A DNA stretch of 64,000 bases, from assembly GCF_010731895.1 (NCBI RefSeq), contig NZ_AP022596.1, forward strand, positions 1,426,001 to 1,490,000, given 5' to 3'. Shown here piece by piece: positions 44,343 to 52,516 of this stretch. This DNA is from Mycolicibacterium helvum. Its GTDB lineage: Bacteria > Actinomycetota > Actinomycetes > Mycobacteriales > Mycobacteriaceae. The notes beneath the pieces are model-generated. The model searched no databases. It was given only the letters and a program-made list of their open reading frames with translations, and was not told the DNA's origin. Each line of letters begins with the position of its first letter. The stretch's first letter is position 1. Made by a program: the position numbers and the translations under genes.

Positions 44343-46526
44343 TCACGCAGCAGGCACCGGCAACAGCAGGAACGAGGTGCCGGTCGGGATGCTGGCGGCC
44401 GCCGCGCCGCCACCTGTTGCGCCGAACAGCTGCGCCGCCCCGGCCGCGAAGCCGAAGAACAGCGCCGCCGCCACGCCGGCCAACTGGCCCACGGCGAACG
44501 CGACCGGGTTGTCGCCGAGCAGTGCGCCGATCCCTTGGCCGATTGCCTGGCCGAGCGCGATTTGCAGCGCCTGGCTCTTCACGACCTGCGCAACCACGGT
44601 GTTCACCAGCTCAGTCGCGGACGTTCCGTTGAGGATGTCGCCGGCCAGGCTGCCGATCAGATCCTGAGCGGCCGGGTTGGACAACAACGCGTCCACCGCC
44701 ACCTTCGTCACCTGAGTTGCTGCCGGCGCGAACGCCGAGTTGTTGAGCGGTGTCCGCTCAAGGAGATTGGCGACGACGCCCTGCGCCACTTCGCTGACCA
44801 CGTTTCGCACGGCGGGGGCCTTCAGCACACCTTTCAGCGCATCCGGGACCGTGGCATTGAACGCGGCCACCACGGTGGGATCGGCCGCCAGGGACTGCAG
44901 GCCGTCCTGCACAGCGCCGGTGAAGGACGCTCCGGCCAGCAGCGCGGTGACGATCTGGTCGGCGGTGGTGGACAGCGCCGCAGCCACCCCGGCCTGGCCG
45001 AGGAAGCTGGTGATCACTGCGCCGGCTGTCGCGGCCAATTGAGCCGCGGACGTCGGATCGGCCAGGGTGCTCACCACCGTCGGCCCGTACGTGGGTCCGA
45101 GCAACTCGCTGAGGAACGCGCGGACAGCGGTGTTACCGGCGACATCATTGACCAGACCCGTCACGGTCGACGCCAGCGCGGAGACCACGTCGGAATTGGT
45201 GACCAGCGAGTACACCGCACTGCCGGTGGCCGGGCCCAGGGCCGATCGGAACGCCGAATCCGCAACCAGTCCTTGCCAGGCGACGTCCAGCGCGTCAATC
45301 CAGTTGGTGCCGGCCAAAACTCCGGTACCGAACTGGGTGATGGCATCGGCCACCGCGGCGGCGACACCCGGCGTGCCCAACAGGTTCGTGACCGCCGCGC
45401 CGGCCACTGTGGCCAGCCCCTGCATCGCCTTGGTATTGCTCAGCAGGCCCTGTACGGCGTTGCCCACCGCGTTACCCAGGCCTTCGGCAGCGGCGCCCCC
45501 ACCCAACGCTTCCGAGACCCAGCCGCCGGCGAGGCCACCGAGCCAGGTAGACACAGCCGAACCGGTGGTGAGATCGATCACGGCTTGGGACGTGGCGGCG
45601 GCCAGCGCGGCCCGAACCGTCGCGTCGCTCAAGAACGTGGCGATCTCGCCCGAGGAATTAGCGGCGATCGACTTGAGGTAAGTCGCCAGGGGCGCAATAT
45701 CATTGGCGTTCAGGCCGGCCGTGATCGCGGTGTACTGGTATTCCGTCGGGCGCACCGCACCCGCGATCACATCGAGAGCACTCTGCACGCCGGTATTGCC
45801 CAACGTGTTGCGGATCAAGTTGGCCGCGGCGTCGCCGACGACGGTGCCCACTGTGTCGGGAACCCCAAAGTATGCGCCCAGCGCGTTCGAGACCTTCGTC
45901 GAAACAAATTGCAGGATTGCGTCATTCGCGGCCAGCCGAGCAACTTCGGCACCAACCGCGCCATTGCTCAACAGGTCCTGAATGCCATCGGCGACGATCG
46001 GCGCCAACTGGTCGGCGATGGGCTTCAACCCGGGCAGACGGGTGTCGATGAAGTTCTGCACCGCGGCGTTGAGGGCCGGGCCGGCCGTGGCGGAGGCCGC
46101 CAGCGGCGCAATATTGGTATCACTGGCGCCGGGAACCAAAGCGGTGGTCCCACTGGTGATTCCACGGCTAGGAACGTCGATCAACCGCACTGACCCGGCG
46201 ATCTTCTCACGACGAGTCACCGCCAGCGCCGCCCAGGACAGCGGCTCGGTCACCGGAGCCAGCGGATCGTTGCCTGTGCCCAGCTGAGAAAGCGGTACCC
46301 GGCTGGCGACCGTGAGCGCACCGGAGGGCTTGGCTACGACACGGTTGGCCGGCTTGGCCGCATTCCGGGGAGCCGGCTTGCCGGCAGACGAGGTCGTCTT
46401 GCCCGAATTCCCCACACCGGTGTCAGCGTCGGCCACCGCCGGCAGGGCGAGGATCACCCCGCCAACGCCAAGAGCGATGGCCAAAGCCCCGACTCGTCCG
46501 ATGTTGTAGCGACCCTGCTGCCCCAT
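44343..46526 (-). CDS. Large secreted helical repeat protein
   Basis: A 727-residue exported protein with a signal peptide (VGALAIALGVGGVILALP, cleavage near ADA-DT), a basic Ala/Pro/Lys linker (SAGKPAPRNAAKPANRVVAK) and then about 550 residues of Ala/Val/Leu-rich amphipathic helices with recurring short elements such as LATVAGAAVTNLLGTPGVAA and LAATAGAVITSFLGQAGVAA. It ends in a hydrophobic segment (VGQLAGVAAALFFGFAAGAA) that may anchor or insert in the outer envelope. I do not recognise a named family. The ATG at 46526 places the signal peptide correctly. It lies upstream of the solenoid gene, 97 bases apart on the same strand. Confidence 0.7.
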   Translation of the reverse strand: MGQQGRYNIGRVGALAIALGVGGVILALPAVADADTGVGNSGKTTSSAGKPAPRNAAKPANRVVAKPSGALTVASRVPLSQLGTGNDPLAPVTEPLSWAALAVTRREKIAGSVRLIDVPSRGITSGTTALVPGASDTNIAPLAASATAGPALNAAVQNFIDTRLPGLKPIADQLAPIVADGIQDLLSNGAVGAEVARLAANDAILQFVSTKVSNALGAYFGVPDTVGTVVGDAAANLIRNTLGNTGVQSALDVIAGAVRPTEYQYTAITAGLNANDIAPLATYLKSIAANSSGEIATFLSDATVRAALAAATSQAVIDLTTGSAVSTWLGGLAGGWVSEALGGGAAAEGLGNAVGNAVQGLLSNTKAMQGLATVAGAAVTNLLGTPGVAAAVADAITQFGTGVLAGTNWIDALDVAWQGLVADSAFRSALGPATGSAVYSLVTNSDVVSALASTVTGLVNDVAGNTAVRAFLSELLGPTYGPTVVSTLADPTSAAQLAATAGAVITSFLGQAGVAAALSTTADQIVTALLAGASFTGAVQDGLQSLAADPTVVAAFNATVPDALKGVLKAPAVRNVVSEVAQGVVANLLERTPLNNSAFAPAATQVTKVAVDALLSNPAAQDLIGSLAGDILNGTSATELVNTVVAQVVKSQALQIALGQAIGQGIGALLGDNPVAFAVGQLAGVAAALFFGFAAGAAQLFGATGGGAAAASIPTGTSFLLLPVPAA

Positions 46527-46831
46527 GGCACCCACCCCGACGTTGACGTGCAAGTAATTTGCTAGGGGTATAGCACACGGCGCCGGTGACGCACACGTGT
46601 ACGGGCGGAGTTGGGAACGAAAACTTGTTAACTGCCGCGCCGACGCTGGTCCTGGCCCACCGCTTCGGCTAAGCGTCCGCAATAGGGGTTTAGGTTCACA
46701 GTAATCGGGCACAGCTGACTTAGGCACGCACTGTGGGCGTCCACACGATCTGCTTAGGTCCCGTCGGTCCAACCCTGTGGCCGGCGGGATCGTATCGGGT
46801 AATCCGCCCCCGCCGGGCGTACCCTCGGCCT
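46527..46831. other. Divergent region with a SigF-like promoter for the GAF-ANTAR gene
   Basis: These 305 bases lie between the secreted-protein gene and the plus-strand GAF-ANTAR gene. No coding sequence is convincing. GTGG (46777-46780), a 16-base spacer and GGGTAA (46797-46802) approach the mycobacterial SigF consensus GTTT-N15-17-GGGTAT and sit 30 bases before the start codon. Confidence 0.4.
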
Positions 46832-47524
46832 ATGCCTGCACCAAGCAGCCGGCAGTTAGCCCGGACGCTGGGCGACCTCGCGGTGAGAATGCAAGCCCAG
46901 ACGGGCACCGGCGAGACCTTGCACATCATCGTCGAGGCAGCCGCAGACATCGTGCCCGGGGCACGCTGGGTGGGCATCTCGATGATCGAAGGCCGCAAAG
47001 TGGTGGCCAAAGCTCCCACCGACCCTATCGCGGCAAAACTCGACGAGCTGCAGAACGAGCTTGGCGACGGGCCTTGCCTGACCGCCTTGCGTGAGCACCA
47101 CACCGTGCATATCGAGGACATGTCGACCGAAACCCGCTGGCCTGAATTCTCCCGGCAGGCAATAGCATTAGGTGCCCATAGTCTGCTGTCGTTTCAATTG
47201 TTCGTCGAATCAGAGAATCTCGGCGCGATGAACCTCTACGGCGCACAGGCCGGCTGCTTTTCGGAGGAGTCATTCGAAGTCGGTGCGGTGGTCGCCCAGC
47301 ACGCGGCGGTGGCGATGTTCGGCGCGGCCGCGGCAAACCAGTTCCAGTCGGCACTCGCCAGCCGCGACGTCATCGGCCAAGCCAAAGGCATTTTGATGCA
47401 ACGCAACAATGTGAACGGTGGGCAAGCCTTCGCGATGCTGACCCGCGCCTCGGCGGACACGAATATCAAGCTTGTCGACGTGGCCCGCTGGCTTGTTGCG
47501 GAACACGAATCAGGCCTGCAGTGA
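46832..47524 (+). CDS. GAF-ANTAR regulator (triad 2, plus-strand member)
   Basis: A 230-residue protein with a GAF domain (about 20-155; TLHIIVEAAADIVPGARWVG, LGDGPCLTALREHHTVHIED, RWPEFSRQAIALGAHSLLSF) and an ANTAR domain (about 165-225; SRDVIGQAKGILMQRNNVN, ASADTNIKLVDVARWLV). It should bind hairpin RNA when its GAF domain is occupied. ATG 46832 is the first start before the conserved region; a longer frame to 46733 crosses the promoter-like element. It converges on the two minus-strand members, as in the first triad. Confidence 0.87.
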   Translation: MPAPSSRQLARTLGDLAVRMQAQTGTGETLHIIVEAAADIVPGARWVGISMIEGRKVVAKAPTDPIAAKLDELQNELGDGPCLTALREHHTVHIEDMSTETRWPEFSRQAIALGAHSLLSFQLFVESENLGAMNLYGAQAGCFSEESFEVGAVVAQHAAVAMFGAAAANQFQSALASRDVIGQAKGILMQRNNVNGGQAFAMLTRASADTNIKLVDVARWLVAEHESGLQ

Positions 47525-47543
47525 ACTCCGCGGTTCGGCTGCT

Positions 47544-48296
47544 TTAGCCGCGCGGGACGAGATCCAACAACGCCGCCAGGATACTTGCGCGCTGCTCGTG
47601 ATCAGCCACCACGGACCGGGCCGCGTCGGTCAAATGCCGAGGATGGGATTGCGCATACCGGCGCAGTAAGCCGAATGCCTCTTCCATGGAGACACCGAGG
47701 CGTTCGCTCACGAATCCCGTGGCTTGGTCGACAACCACGCGATCGGTCAGCGCCGCGCGCAGCGACGGGATGACGGTGGTCGGCGACGGGGAGTTTTCTT
47801 GCAGGATGGCCACGGACGCCACGTGCACCAGCGTGTGTGCGACTAACAGGTCGGCGTCACCAAGCGATCCAACTTGAGTGCCGAACAGCCCGAGAGTCCC
47901 CAGCACGGTGCCGGCGGCACGCATGGGAACCGCGTGCACCGACAGGAACCCGGCAGCTGTGGCAGCGGCAACGAAGCGCGGCCAACGCGCTTTCTGCGCT
48001 TCGAGATTGGGCGCCGACACCGGTTGGCCGGTCTTGAAACAGTCCAGGCAGGGGCCCTCGACGGCCTGGAGTTGAAAGACCTCGAGATCGTGCGAGCGCT
48101 TGGAGGTCGCGGCCATCAACTGAAGGTCTTGGCGCGGCCCCGCCAGCAGCAGGCCCGCGGCGCGAACGTCGAGAAGCCGCGCGCATTGTTCGGTGAGATC
48201 GGTGAGCAGTTCGACGATGTCGAAATCGTCGAGCAGGCTGTCGACAAGGGTGACGACCGCTCCCAGCACGCGCGTTTCCCTGGGTGTGTCCATCAT
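47544..48296 (-). CDS. GAF-ANTAR regulator (triad 2, minus-strand member A)
   Basis: A 250-residue protein paralogous to 9361-10137: both begin RETRVxxAVVxLVDSLLDDFD, share the GAF signature (AVEGPCLDCFKTGQPVSAPN, RWPRFVAAATAAGFLSVHAV) and end in an ANTAR domain (DRVVVDQATGFVSERLGVSM, HLTDAARSVVADHEQRA). Start ATG 48296 or 48293. It follows the other minus-strand member by 64 bases and is likely co-transcribed with it and possibly with the sigma gene upstream. Confidence 0.87.
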   Translation of the reverse strand: MMDTPRETRVLGAVVTLVDSLLDDFDIVELLTDLTEQCARLLDVRAAGLLLAGPRQDLQLMAATSKRSHDLEVFQLQAVEGPCLDCFKTGQPVSAPNLEAQKARWPRFVAAATAAGFLSVHAVPMRAAGTVLGTLGLFGTQVGSLGDADLLVAHTLVHVASVAILQENSPSPTTVIPSLRAALTDRVVVDQATGFVSERLGVSMEEAFGLLRRYAQSHPRHLTDAARSVVADHEQRASILAALLDLVPRG

Positions 48297-48360
48297 TGCC
48301 CACTCTCATCACTCTGCGGTGGTAGCCACGGCAGAACCTGGTCTGGCGACGACCTATCCA

Positions 48361-49071
48361 TCAGTCTGCCTCCAACGACAAGCGGCGGTCGATGATGTCG
48401 CGAGCAATACCCGTGGCGCTGCGACCCGACGCATAGGCGTGCGCCCGTAACCGAGCAAGGGCCGAAGCGGCGGTGAGGTTCAGCTGAGCCATGAGTATGC
48501 CGGTGGCCTGGCTGACTTCGGATCGCGACAACGCATTCAGATCCGCCCACGCGTTGCTCGTCGGATCTGAGAACCCGGTCTGGAGATCTTTACTCAGCAG
48601 GTCCAGCAGCGGCAGTTGGACCAGCTCCGCGGCGAGCACCATGCCCGCGATCTGGTCACCGGAAAGGTCGCCAGGCACGGTACGGAACAAATCCAGCGCC
48701 CCGATGTATTCACCCGCGACCGCGACCGGGACCGCGTACACGCCGCGGATATGGTGCGCGATCATCATCGGTCCGTACGCTGGCCATCGTTGTTCGCTAA
48801 CGTCGGCGAGGTCGGCGACCATCACCGGCGCGCGGTGAGCGACTGCGTCCAGGCACGGCCCCTCACCCACAACGAACTGCATCTCGTCATAGACCCGCGC
48901 CCGCGCATCGCTGGCGCCGACCGTACCGACGTTGACACCATCAAAAACTAGTGACAATGCCGCCGCATCGACATCAATCAGGTCGACGCACGCTTCGCAT
49001 AGGCGGTCGGCGGCTTTGACACCGCGGGCATCACCCAGTGCGTCGAGGAGCCGCTGCTCGATGTTCGACAT
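48361..49071 (-). CDS. GAF-ANTAR regulator (triad 2, minus-strand member B)
   Basis: A 236-residue protein, the same length as its paralogue at 10181-10891 and alike throughout (AADRLCEACVDLIDVDAAAL, GEGPCLDAVAHRAPVMVADL, RGVYAVPVAVAGEYIGALDL, SEVSQATGILMAQLNLTAAS, TGIARDIIDRRLSLEAD). GAF occupies about 15-150 and ANTAR about 170-232. The ATG at 49071 is preferred to the open frame up to 49239, which would overlap the sigma gene. It starts 88 bases after the sigma stop on the same strand. Confidence 0.87.
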   Translation of the reverse strand: MSNIEQRLLDALGDARGVKAADRLCEACVDLIDVDAAALSLVFDGVNVGTVGASDARARVYDEMQFVVGEGPCLDAVAHRAPVMVADLADVSEQRWPAYGPMMIAHHIRGVYAVPVAVAGEYIGALDLFRTVPGDLSGDQIAGMVLAAELVQLPLLDLLSKDLQTGFSDPTSNAWADLNALSRSEVSQATGILMAQLNLTAASALARLRAHAYASGRSATGIARDIIDRRLSLEAD

Positions 49072-49159
49072 TGGTGACCGCCTCCATGGCCCTGCCCTTC
49101 GTGGATGTGGATATGCCGAACTGCGGCCGAGTATCCATGCGGCAAAAGCGAAACCGGGC

Positions 49160-49942
49160 CTATCCGGCCGCTGCCAGCGTGGACTCACTGGCATTGCTGC
49201 GCACCGTCTCGAGCGCCTTGGCAAGGATGCGCGAGACATGCATCTGCGAGCAGCCGATACGTTCGGCGATTTGGGTTTGGCTCAGGTTCTCGAAGAATCG
49301 AAGGGTGAGAACGGTTCGCTGCCGCTCGGGCAACGCGGCGATCAGGGGTCGGACCGTTTCAATATCGAGAACCTTCTCCAGGTTGAGGTCGACGACGCCG
49401 ATCGCGTGACTGACCGGTCGGTCGTCGTCGCCTCCTGCCGGCATATCGGTGGATATTGTCGAGTAGTGAGCGCCACCGATCGTCGCATCAACGACGAGCT
49501 CGCGCGCCAGACCGAGATAATCGGCGATTTCCACGATCGTTGGCGCTCGCCCGAGCCGTTGGGATAGCACTTCGGCCGCACTAATCAGTTGGGGTTGAAC
49601 ATCTTTGATCTTTCGGGGCACCTTGATCGCCCACGTGTGGTCCCGGAAGTGGCGGCGGACCTCGCCCAACATAGTCGGCACGGCGAAAGACAAGAAGTCC
49701 GCCCCGTTGTCGACATCGAAGCGGTTGACGGCGCTGACCAAGCCGGCCCGGGCAGCCTGCACAAGGTCGTCGAAGGGTTCGCCCCGGCCCCTGTACCGGC
49801 GCGCGATGTGATCGGCAAGCTTCAGGCTGTGTTCGAAGATTTCGTCGCGTTGGCGCTGGAACGGCGGCGACCCCTGCTCGAGCGATTGGAGGTGGCGGAA
49901 CATCTCGTTCAATTCCGAGTAGTCCGCAGTCGATTTGGGCAT
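49160..49942 (-). CDS. SigF/SigB-family RNA polymerase sigma factor
   Basis: A 260-residue alternative sigma factor with regions 2 (FDDLVQAARAGLVSAVNRFD), 3 (VPRKIKDVQPQLISAAEVLS) and 4 (LPERQRTVLTLRFFENLSQT, IAERIGCSQMHVSRILAKAL). The length and region 3 place it in the SigF/SigB general-stress group. In M. tuberculosis sigF is co-transcribed with its anti-sigma gene; here no RsbW-like gene adjoins, so the control partner must be elsewhere. A SigF-like promoter upstream (50015-50040) suggests autoregulation. Downstream on the same strand lie two GAF-ANTAR genes. Confidence 0.88.
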   Translation of the reverse strand: MPKSTADYSELNEMFRHLQSLEQGSPPFQRQRDEIFEHSLKLADHIARRYRGRGEPFDDLVQAARAGLVSAVNRFDVDNGADFLSFAVPTMLGEVRRHFRDHTWAIKVPRKIKDVQPQLISAAEVLSQRLGRAPTIVEIADYLGLARELVVDATIGGAHYSTISTDMPAGGDDDRPVSHAIGVVDLNLEKVLDIETVRPLIAALPERQRTVLTLRFFENLSQTQIAERIGCSQMHVSRILAKALETVRSNASESTLAAAG

Positions 49943-50014
49943 CAGCAGGTTCCTTTGTCGTTAGCTTCACGTAAAGGAGTTCGCGGCCCGAATCTGAACC
50001 TGCTTGTACCCCCA

Positions 50015-50040
50015 CTACCCTACCCCTCGACCGAGGAAAC
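50015..50040 (-). promoter_or_regulatory. SigF-like promoter upstream of the sigma gene
   Basis: On the minus strand, GTTT (50040-50037), a 16-base spacer and GGGTAG (50020-50015) match the mycobacterial SigF pattern GTTT-N15-17-GGGTAT with one mismatch. It is 73 bases upstream of the sigma start codon. A second GGGTAG overlaps at 50025-50020 but has the wrong spacing. Confidence 0.5.
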
Positions 50041-50118
50041 ATGTGCGCGAACAGGAATCCAACCCCGCCGGGTTTGCCCCGATGACAGGATCGAACAGTG
50101 CCGCGAAAGGAAGACTCG

Positions 50119-51216
50119 ATGACTACACGGTTGGTGGTGGAACGTAACGACCTGCGCGCCTTCCACTGGGCGGACTCACCGACGAATTCTGTGGACGACG
50201 GCGAGGTGCGGCTGCGCATCGACGCCTTCGCGCTGACGTCGAACAACATCACCTACGCGGCCCTTGGCGACGCGATGGCTTACTGGCAGTTCTTCCCGAC
50301 CAGTGATCCCGGAACTGGCCACGTTCCGGTATGGGGTTTCGCCTCCGTCGTCGAATCACGTTGCGCTGGAGTCGAAGTCGGAGAACGCTTCTACGGCTAC
50401 TGGCCGATTGGCGACGACGTCGTGCTGCAGGCCGAGGGAGTCCACCCCGCTGGTTTCACCGATGGCGCCGAGCACCGGCGCGCCCTGCATCCGATCTACA
50501 ACCACTACGTGCGGTGCAGTGCCGATCCGGGCTACGCGGCCCACCGCGAGGCGCAACAGGCGTTGCTTCGCCCCCTGTTCGCCACGGCATTCCTGATCGA
50601 CGACTTCCTTGCCGACAACGGGTTCTTCGGCGCCACGACGGTGGTGCTGTCCAGTGCGTCGAGCAAGACGGCCTACGGCACCGCGTTCTGCCTGGCGCAG
50701 CGACGCGCCACCGCCGACGCGGTCACCGTCGTCGGGCTCACGTCACCAGCCAACGCCGCATTCACCCGCGCGCTCGGCTGTTACGACGAGGTGCTGTGCT
50801 ACGACGACGTCGCAACGGCACTGCCCGAGGTGGAGTCGGTCTACGTCGACTTCAGCGGAGACCCCGCGGTGCGCGCCGCGGTGCATCGCAGGCTCGGCGA
50901 TCGGCTCGCGTACAGCTGCTTGGTGGGTGCCACGCATTGGGATGCCCTCGGCGGTGGCGACGAATTGCCCGGTCCCGCACCGGTGTTGTTCTTCGCACCC
51001 GACCAGGCCGGCAAACGGATCGCGCAGTGGGGCCCGGCCGGATTTCAGGAGCGGATGGCGGCCGCGTGGACGGCGTTCATGGAGCCCGTCACCAATGCCG
51101 AGCACCCCTGGCTGACGGTGGTGAGGCGACAAGGCAGAGATGCCGTCGAGCAGAGCTATACCGCGCTGTTGGACGGGACCGTGCCCGCCGCCGAGGGCCA
51201 CATTCTGTCGGTGTGA
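50119..51216 (+). CDS. DUF2855 family protein (quinone oxidoreductase-like)
   Basis: A 365-residue cytoplasmic protein resembling medium-chain dehydrogenase/quinone-reductase folds: an N-terminal GroES-like part (VRLRIDAFALTSNNITYAAL, VWGFASVV) and a Rossmann-like half (TTVVLSSASSKTAYGTAFCL, YVDFSGDPAVRAAVHRRLGD). DUF2855 proteins are uncharacterised. The ATG at 50119 has GAAAGGAAG upstream, the same spacing and wording as before the acyl-AMP ligase start. It is divergent from the sigma gene by 176 bases. Confidence 0.8.
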   Translation: MTTRLVVERNDLRAFHWADSPTNSVDDGEVRLRIDAFALTSNNITYAALGDAMAYWQFFPTSDPGTGHVPVWGFASVVESRCAGVEVGERFYGYWPIGDDVVLQAEGVHPAGFTDGAEHRRALHPIYNHYVRCSADPGYAAHREAQQALLRPLFATAFLIDDFLADNGFFGATTVVLSSASSKTAYGTAFCLAQRRATADAVTVVGLTSPANAAFTRALGCYDEVLCYDDVATALPEVESVYVDFSGDPAVRAAVHRRLGDRLAYSCLVGATHWDALGGGDELPGPAPVLFFAPDQAGKRIAQWGPAGFQERMAAAWTAFMEPVTNAEHPWLTVVRRQGRDAVEQSYTALLDGTVPAAEGHILSV

Positions 51217-51286
51217 ACCGGGGTCGGCAGCGCGCGGCCAGAGCCCACCACCGCACGAAGAAGCCAAAGCACGAGATTTTGCCACG

Positions 51287-51310
51287 TTTCCTGATAATTT
51301 CTCAGGAAAC
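51287..51310. repeat. 9-base inverted repeat before the frameshifted gene
   Basis: GTTTCCTGA (51287-51295) and TCAGGAAAC (51302-51310) are perfect complements around a 6-base TAATTC loop. It lies 26 bases before the start of the frameshifted membrane-protein gene and 70 bases after the DUF2855 stop, so it could be a terminator or an operator. Confidence 0.45.
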
Positions 51311-51335
51311 GGATCTTCGGGGGGAAGGCAGCGGT

Positions 51336-52126
51336 ATGACCGTGGCAGTTGGCGCGACGACATGGACCGTAAGGTCCCGCAATCGGCTGCGGAATGGGTG
51401 CGCTGCGGCCGTCGCTGCCGCCGTCGTGGCGGCGGGAGCGGGAACGGCTCTGCCAAGTGCGCCGCACGTCGGCAGGGTTGCGTATTTGGAGGCCACTCTC
51501 GCCGCTTCAGTGATATCAACGGTCGCTTCAGTTCCGAGCCCGCTGGATCGAATTCCCTTGCGGCAGCGAAAACCCCGACCGCAAGCGCGGCACCGGATTC
51601 CGCCGAGCAAGTCCTCCAAGGAATAGTCATCGCCGGAGCCGGATTACTGTTGGCCCCGATCTGGTACGTCGGCTTTCCGGTCACGATTCCGCTGAGCGCA
51701 GTGATTCCGGTCTTGTTTTGGCAGCTCACCGACCGACAAGTTATCCCAGAGGCCGTGGCCTTCGTGGCGGCGTTCACCGCACTCATCTACGCGGTCGCAC
51801 CGCCAGCGTTGATCGTCGGGGGCCTTTTGGTCATGTTGTCGGCATTGCTGCCGAAGGCCACTACCCAACCCGCGGCCGCGACGAAGGCGAAGGCGAAGGC
51901 AGTCGCCGCCGCCACGCAGTCCGGCGAGGCCCCAGCCTCGACGGCCCACTCTGGCCGCGACGTCGCAGGGCCCCGCCGCCAGTCCGACACCGTCACCCGC
52001 ACCCGGGTCCAACCCGCCGCAGCCGCCGTTCCGAAGGCAACCCACGGCAGCGACCAAAATCCAGGAACGTCGAAGAAGTCATCCACGAGCAAGCGAGCAG
52101 TCGGCGGCAGCGGACGAGATCGCTAG
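51336..52126 (+). pseudogene. Frameshifted exported or membrane protein gene
   Basis: The first frame (from ATG 51336, with GGGGAAGG upstream) gives a basic start, a hydrophobic segment and AAAVVAAGAGTALPSAPHVG, ending near PSPLD. It then becomes Arg-rich and stops at 51626. A second frame, minus one, takes over at about 51545 with GSNSLAAAKTPTASAAPDS, then EQVLQGIVIAGAGLLLAPIW and YVGFPVTIPLSAVIPVLFWQ, and continues to 52126 with a Lys/Ala-rich tail. The two halves join naturally, so one base appears to be missing around 51545. The family is unnamed. A sequencing error is the alternative. Confidence 0.6.
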
Positions 52127-52140
52127 CCCCTTAAACGCGA

Positions 52141-52166
52141 TCAGGCCCGGTGAATACCGGGCCTGA
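52141..52166. terminator. Hairpin flanking the attachment repeat
   Basis: An 11-base perfect stem (TCAGGCCCGGT with ACCGGGCCTGA) and a GAAT loop end five bases before the tRNA-derived repeat. It lies on the 3' side of the tRNA fragment, so before integration it was probably the terminator of tRNA-Tyr; it may also end the upstream plus-strand gene. Confidence 0.55.
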
Positions 52167-52171
52167 ACAAC

Positions 52172-52227
52172 GTGGCAGGTACAGGATTCGAACCTGTGTA
52201 GGCTTTCGCCGACGGATTTACAGTCCG
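52172..52227 (-). repeat. Attachment-site copy (3' part of tRNA-Tyr), left
   Basis: A 56-base sequence identical to 55828-55883. It contains the 3' part of tRNA-Tyr from the anticodon region to the acceptor end but lacks the 5' part, so it is not a functional tRNA. It marks the left boundary of the integrated element. Confidence 0.85.
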
Positions 52228-52516
52228 AAACGCGTTGTAAATCGGTGCGTCACCGTGTTAACCGAGTCCGGCGCCAGCCGCGGCGAGAAACCCGTCCTGA
52301 CCTCGGGAAAGTGTTCAGCGGTGTAACACCGTGTCACGTCACGTTAAGCGGAGCTGGACGCCGTCAGGGGGCACGAGTTGTGCACATCCCGTGCACAACT
52401 GGCGGGAACACGGGGCAACCGACCAGCAAACTCTCCAATCGCCACCGGACCCTTGCCCATGATTTGACGGTGCCGTAACCTCCCTGCTCACAGGAAATTG
52501 ACAGGGGGAGGCTCTG

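Larger units (their letters stand above)
52127..52516. other. Left edge of the tRNA-Tyr element
   Basis: This 390-base gap contains a terminator-like hairpin (52141-52166), the 56-base attachment repeat (52172-52227), the short palindrome GGTGTAACACC and a 10-base inverted repeat AGTTGTGCAC/GTGCACAACT (52376-52400). No protein gene is convincing. The sequence from 52228 on belongs to the inserted element. Confidence 0.55.

Noticed and set aside
49131..49154. Minus-strand GTTT-N14-GGATAC as a SigF promoter for the GAF-ANTAR gene at 49071
   Set aside because: The spacer is short and the -10 has a mismatch in the GGG core; co-transcription with the sigma gene explains expression equally well.
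51287..51310. The 9-base inverted repeat as an ANTAR-binding hairpin
   Set aside because: ANTAR sites are paired hairpins with six-base loops having A first and G fourth; this loop reads TAATTC and there is no second hairpin.
52172..52227. A second tRNA-Tyr gene
   Set aside because: The copy stops after the anticodon region; the 5' acceptor strand and D-arm are missing, so it is an attachment remnant.
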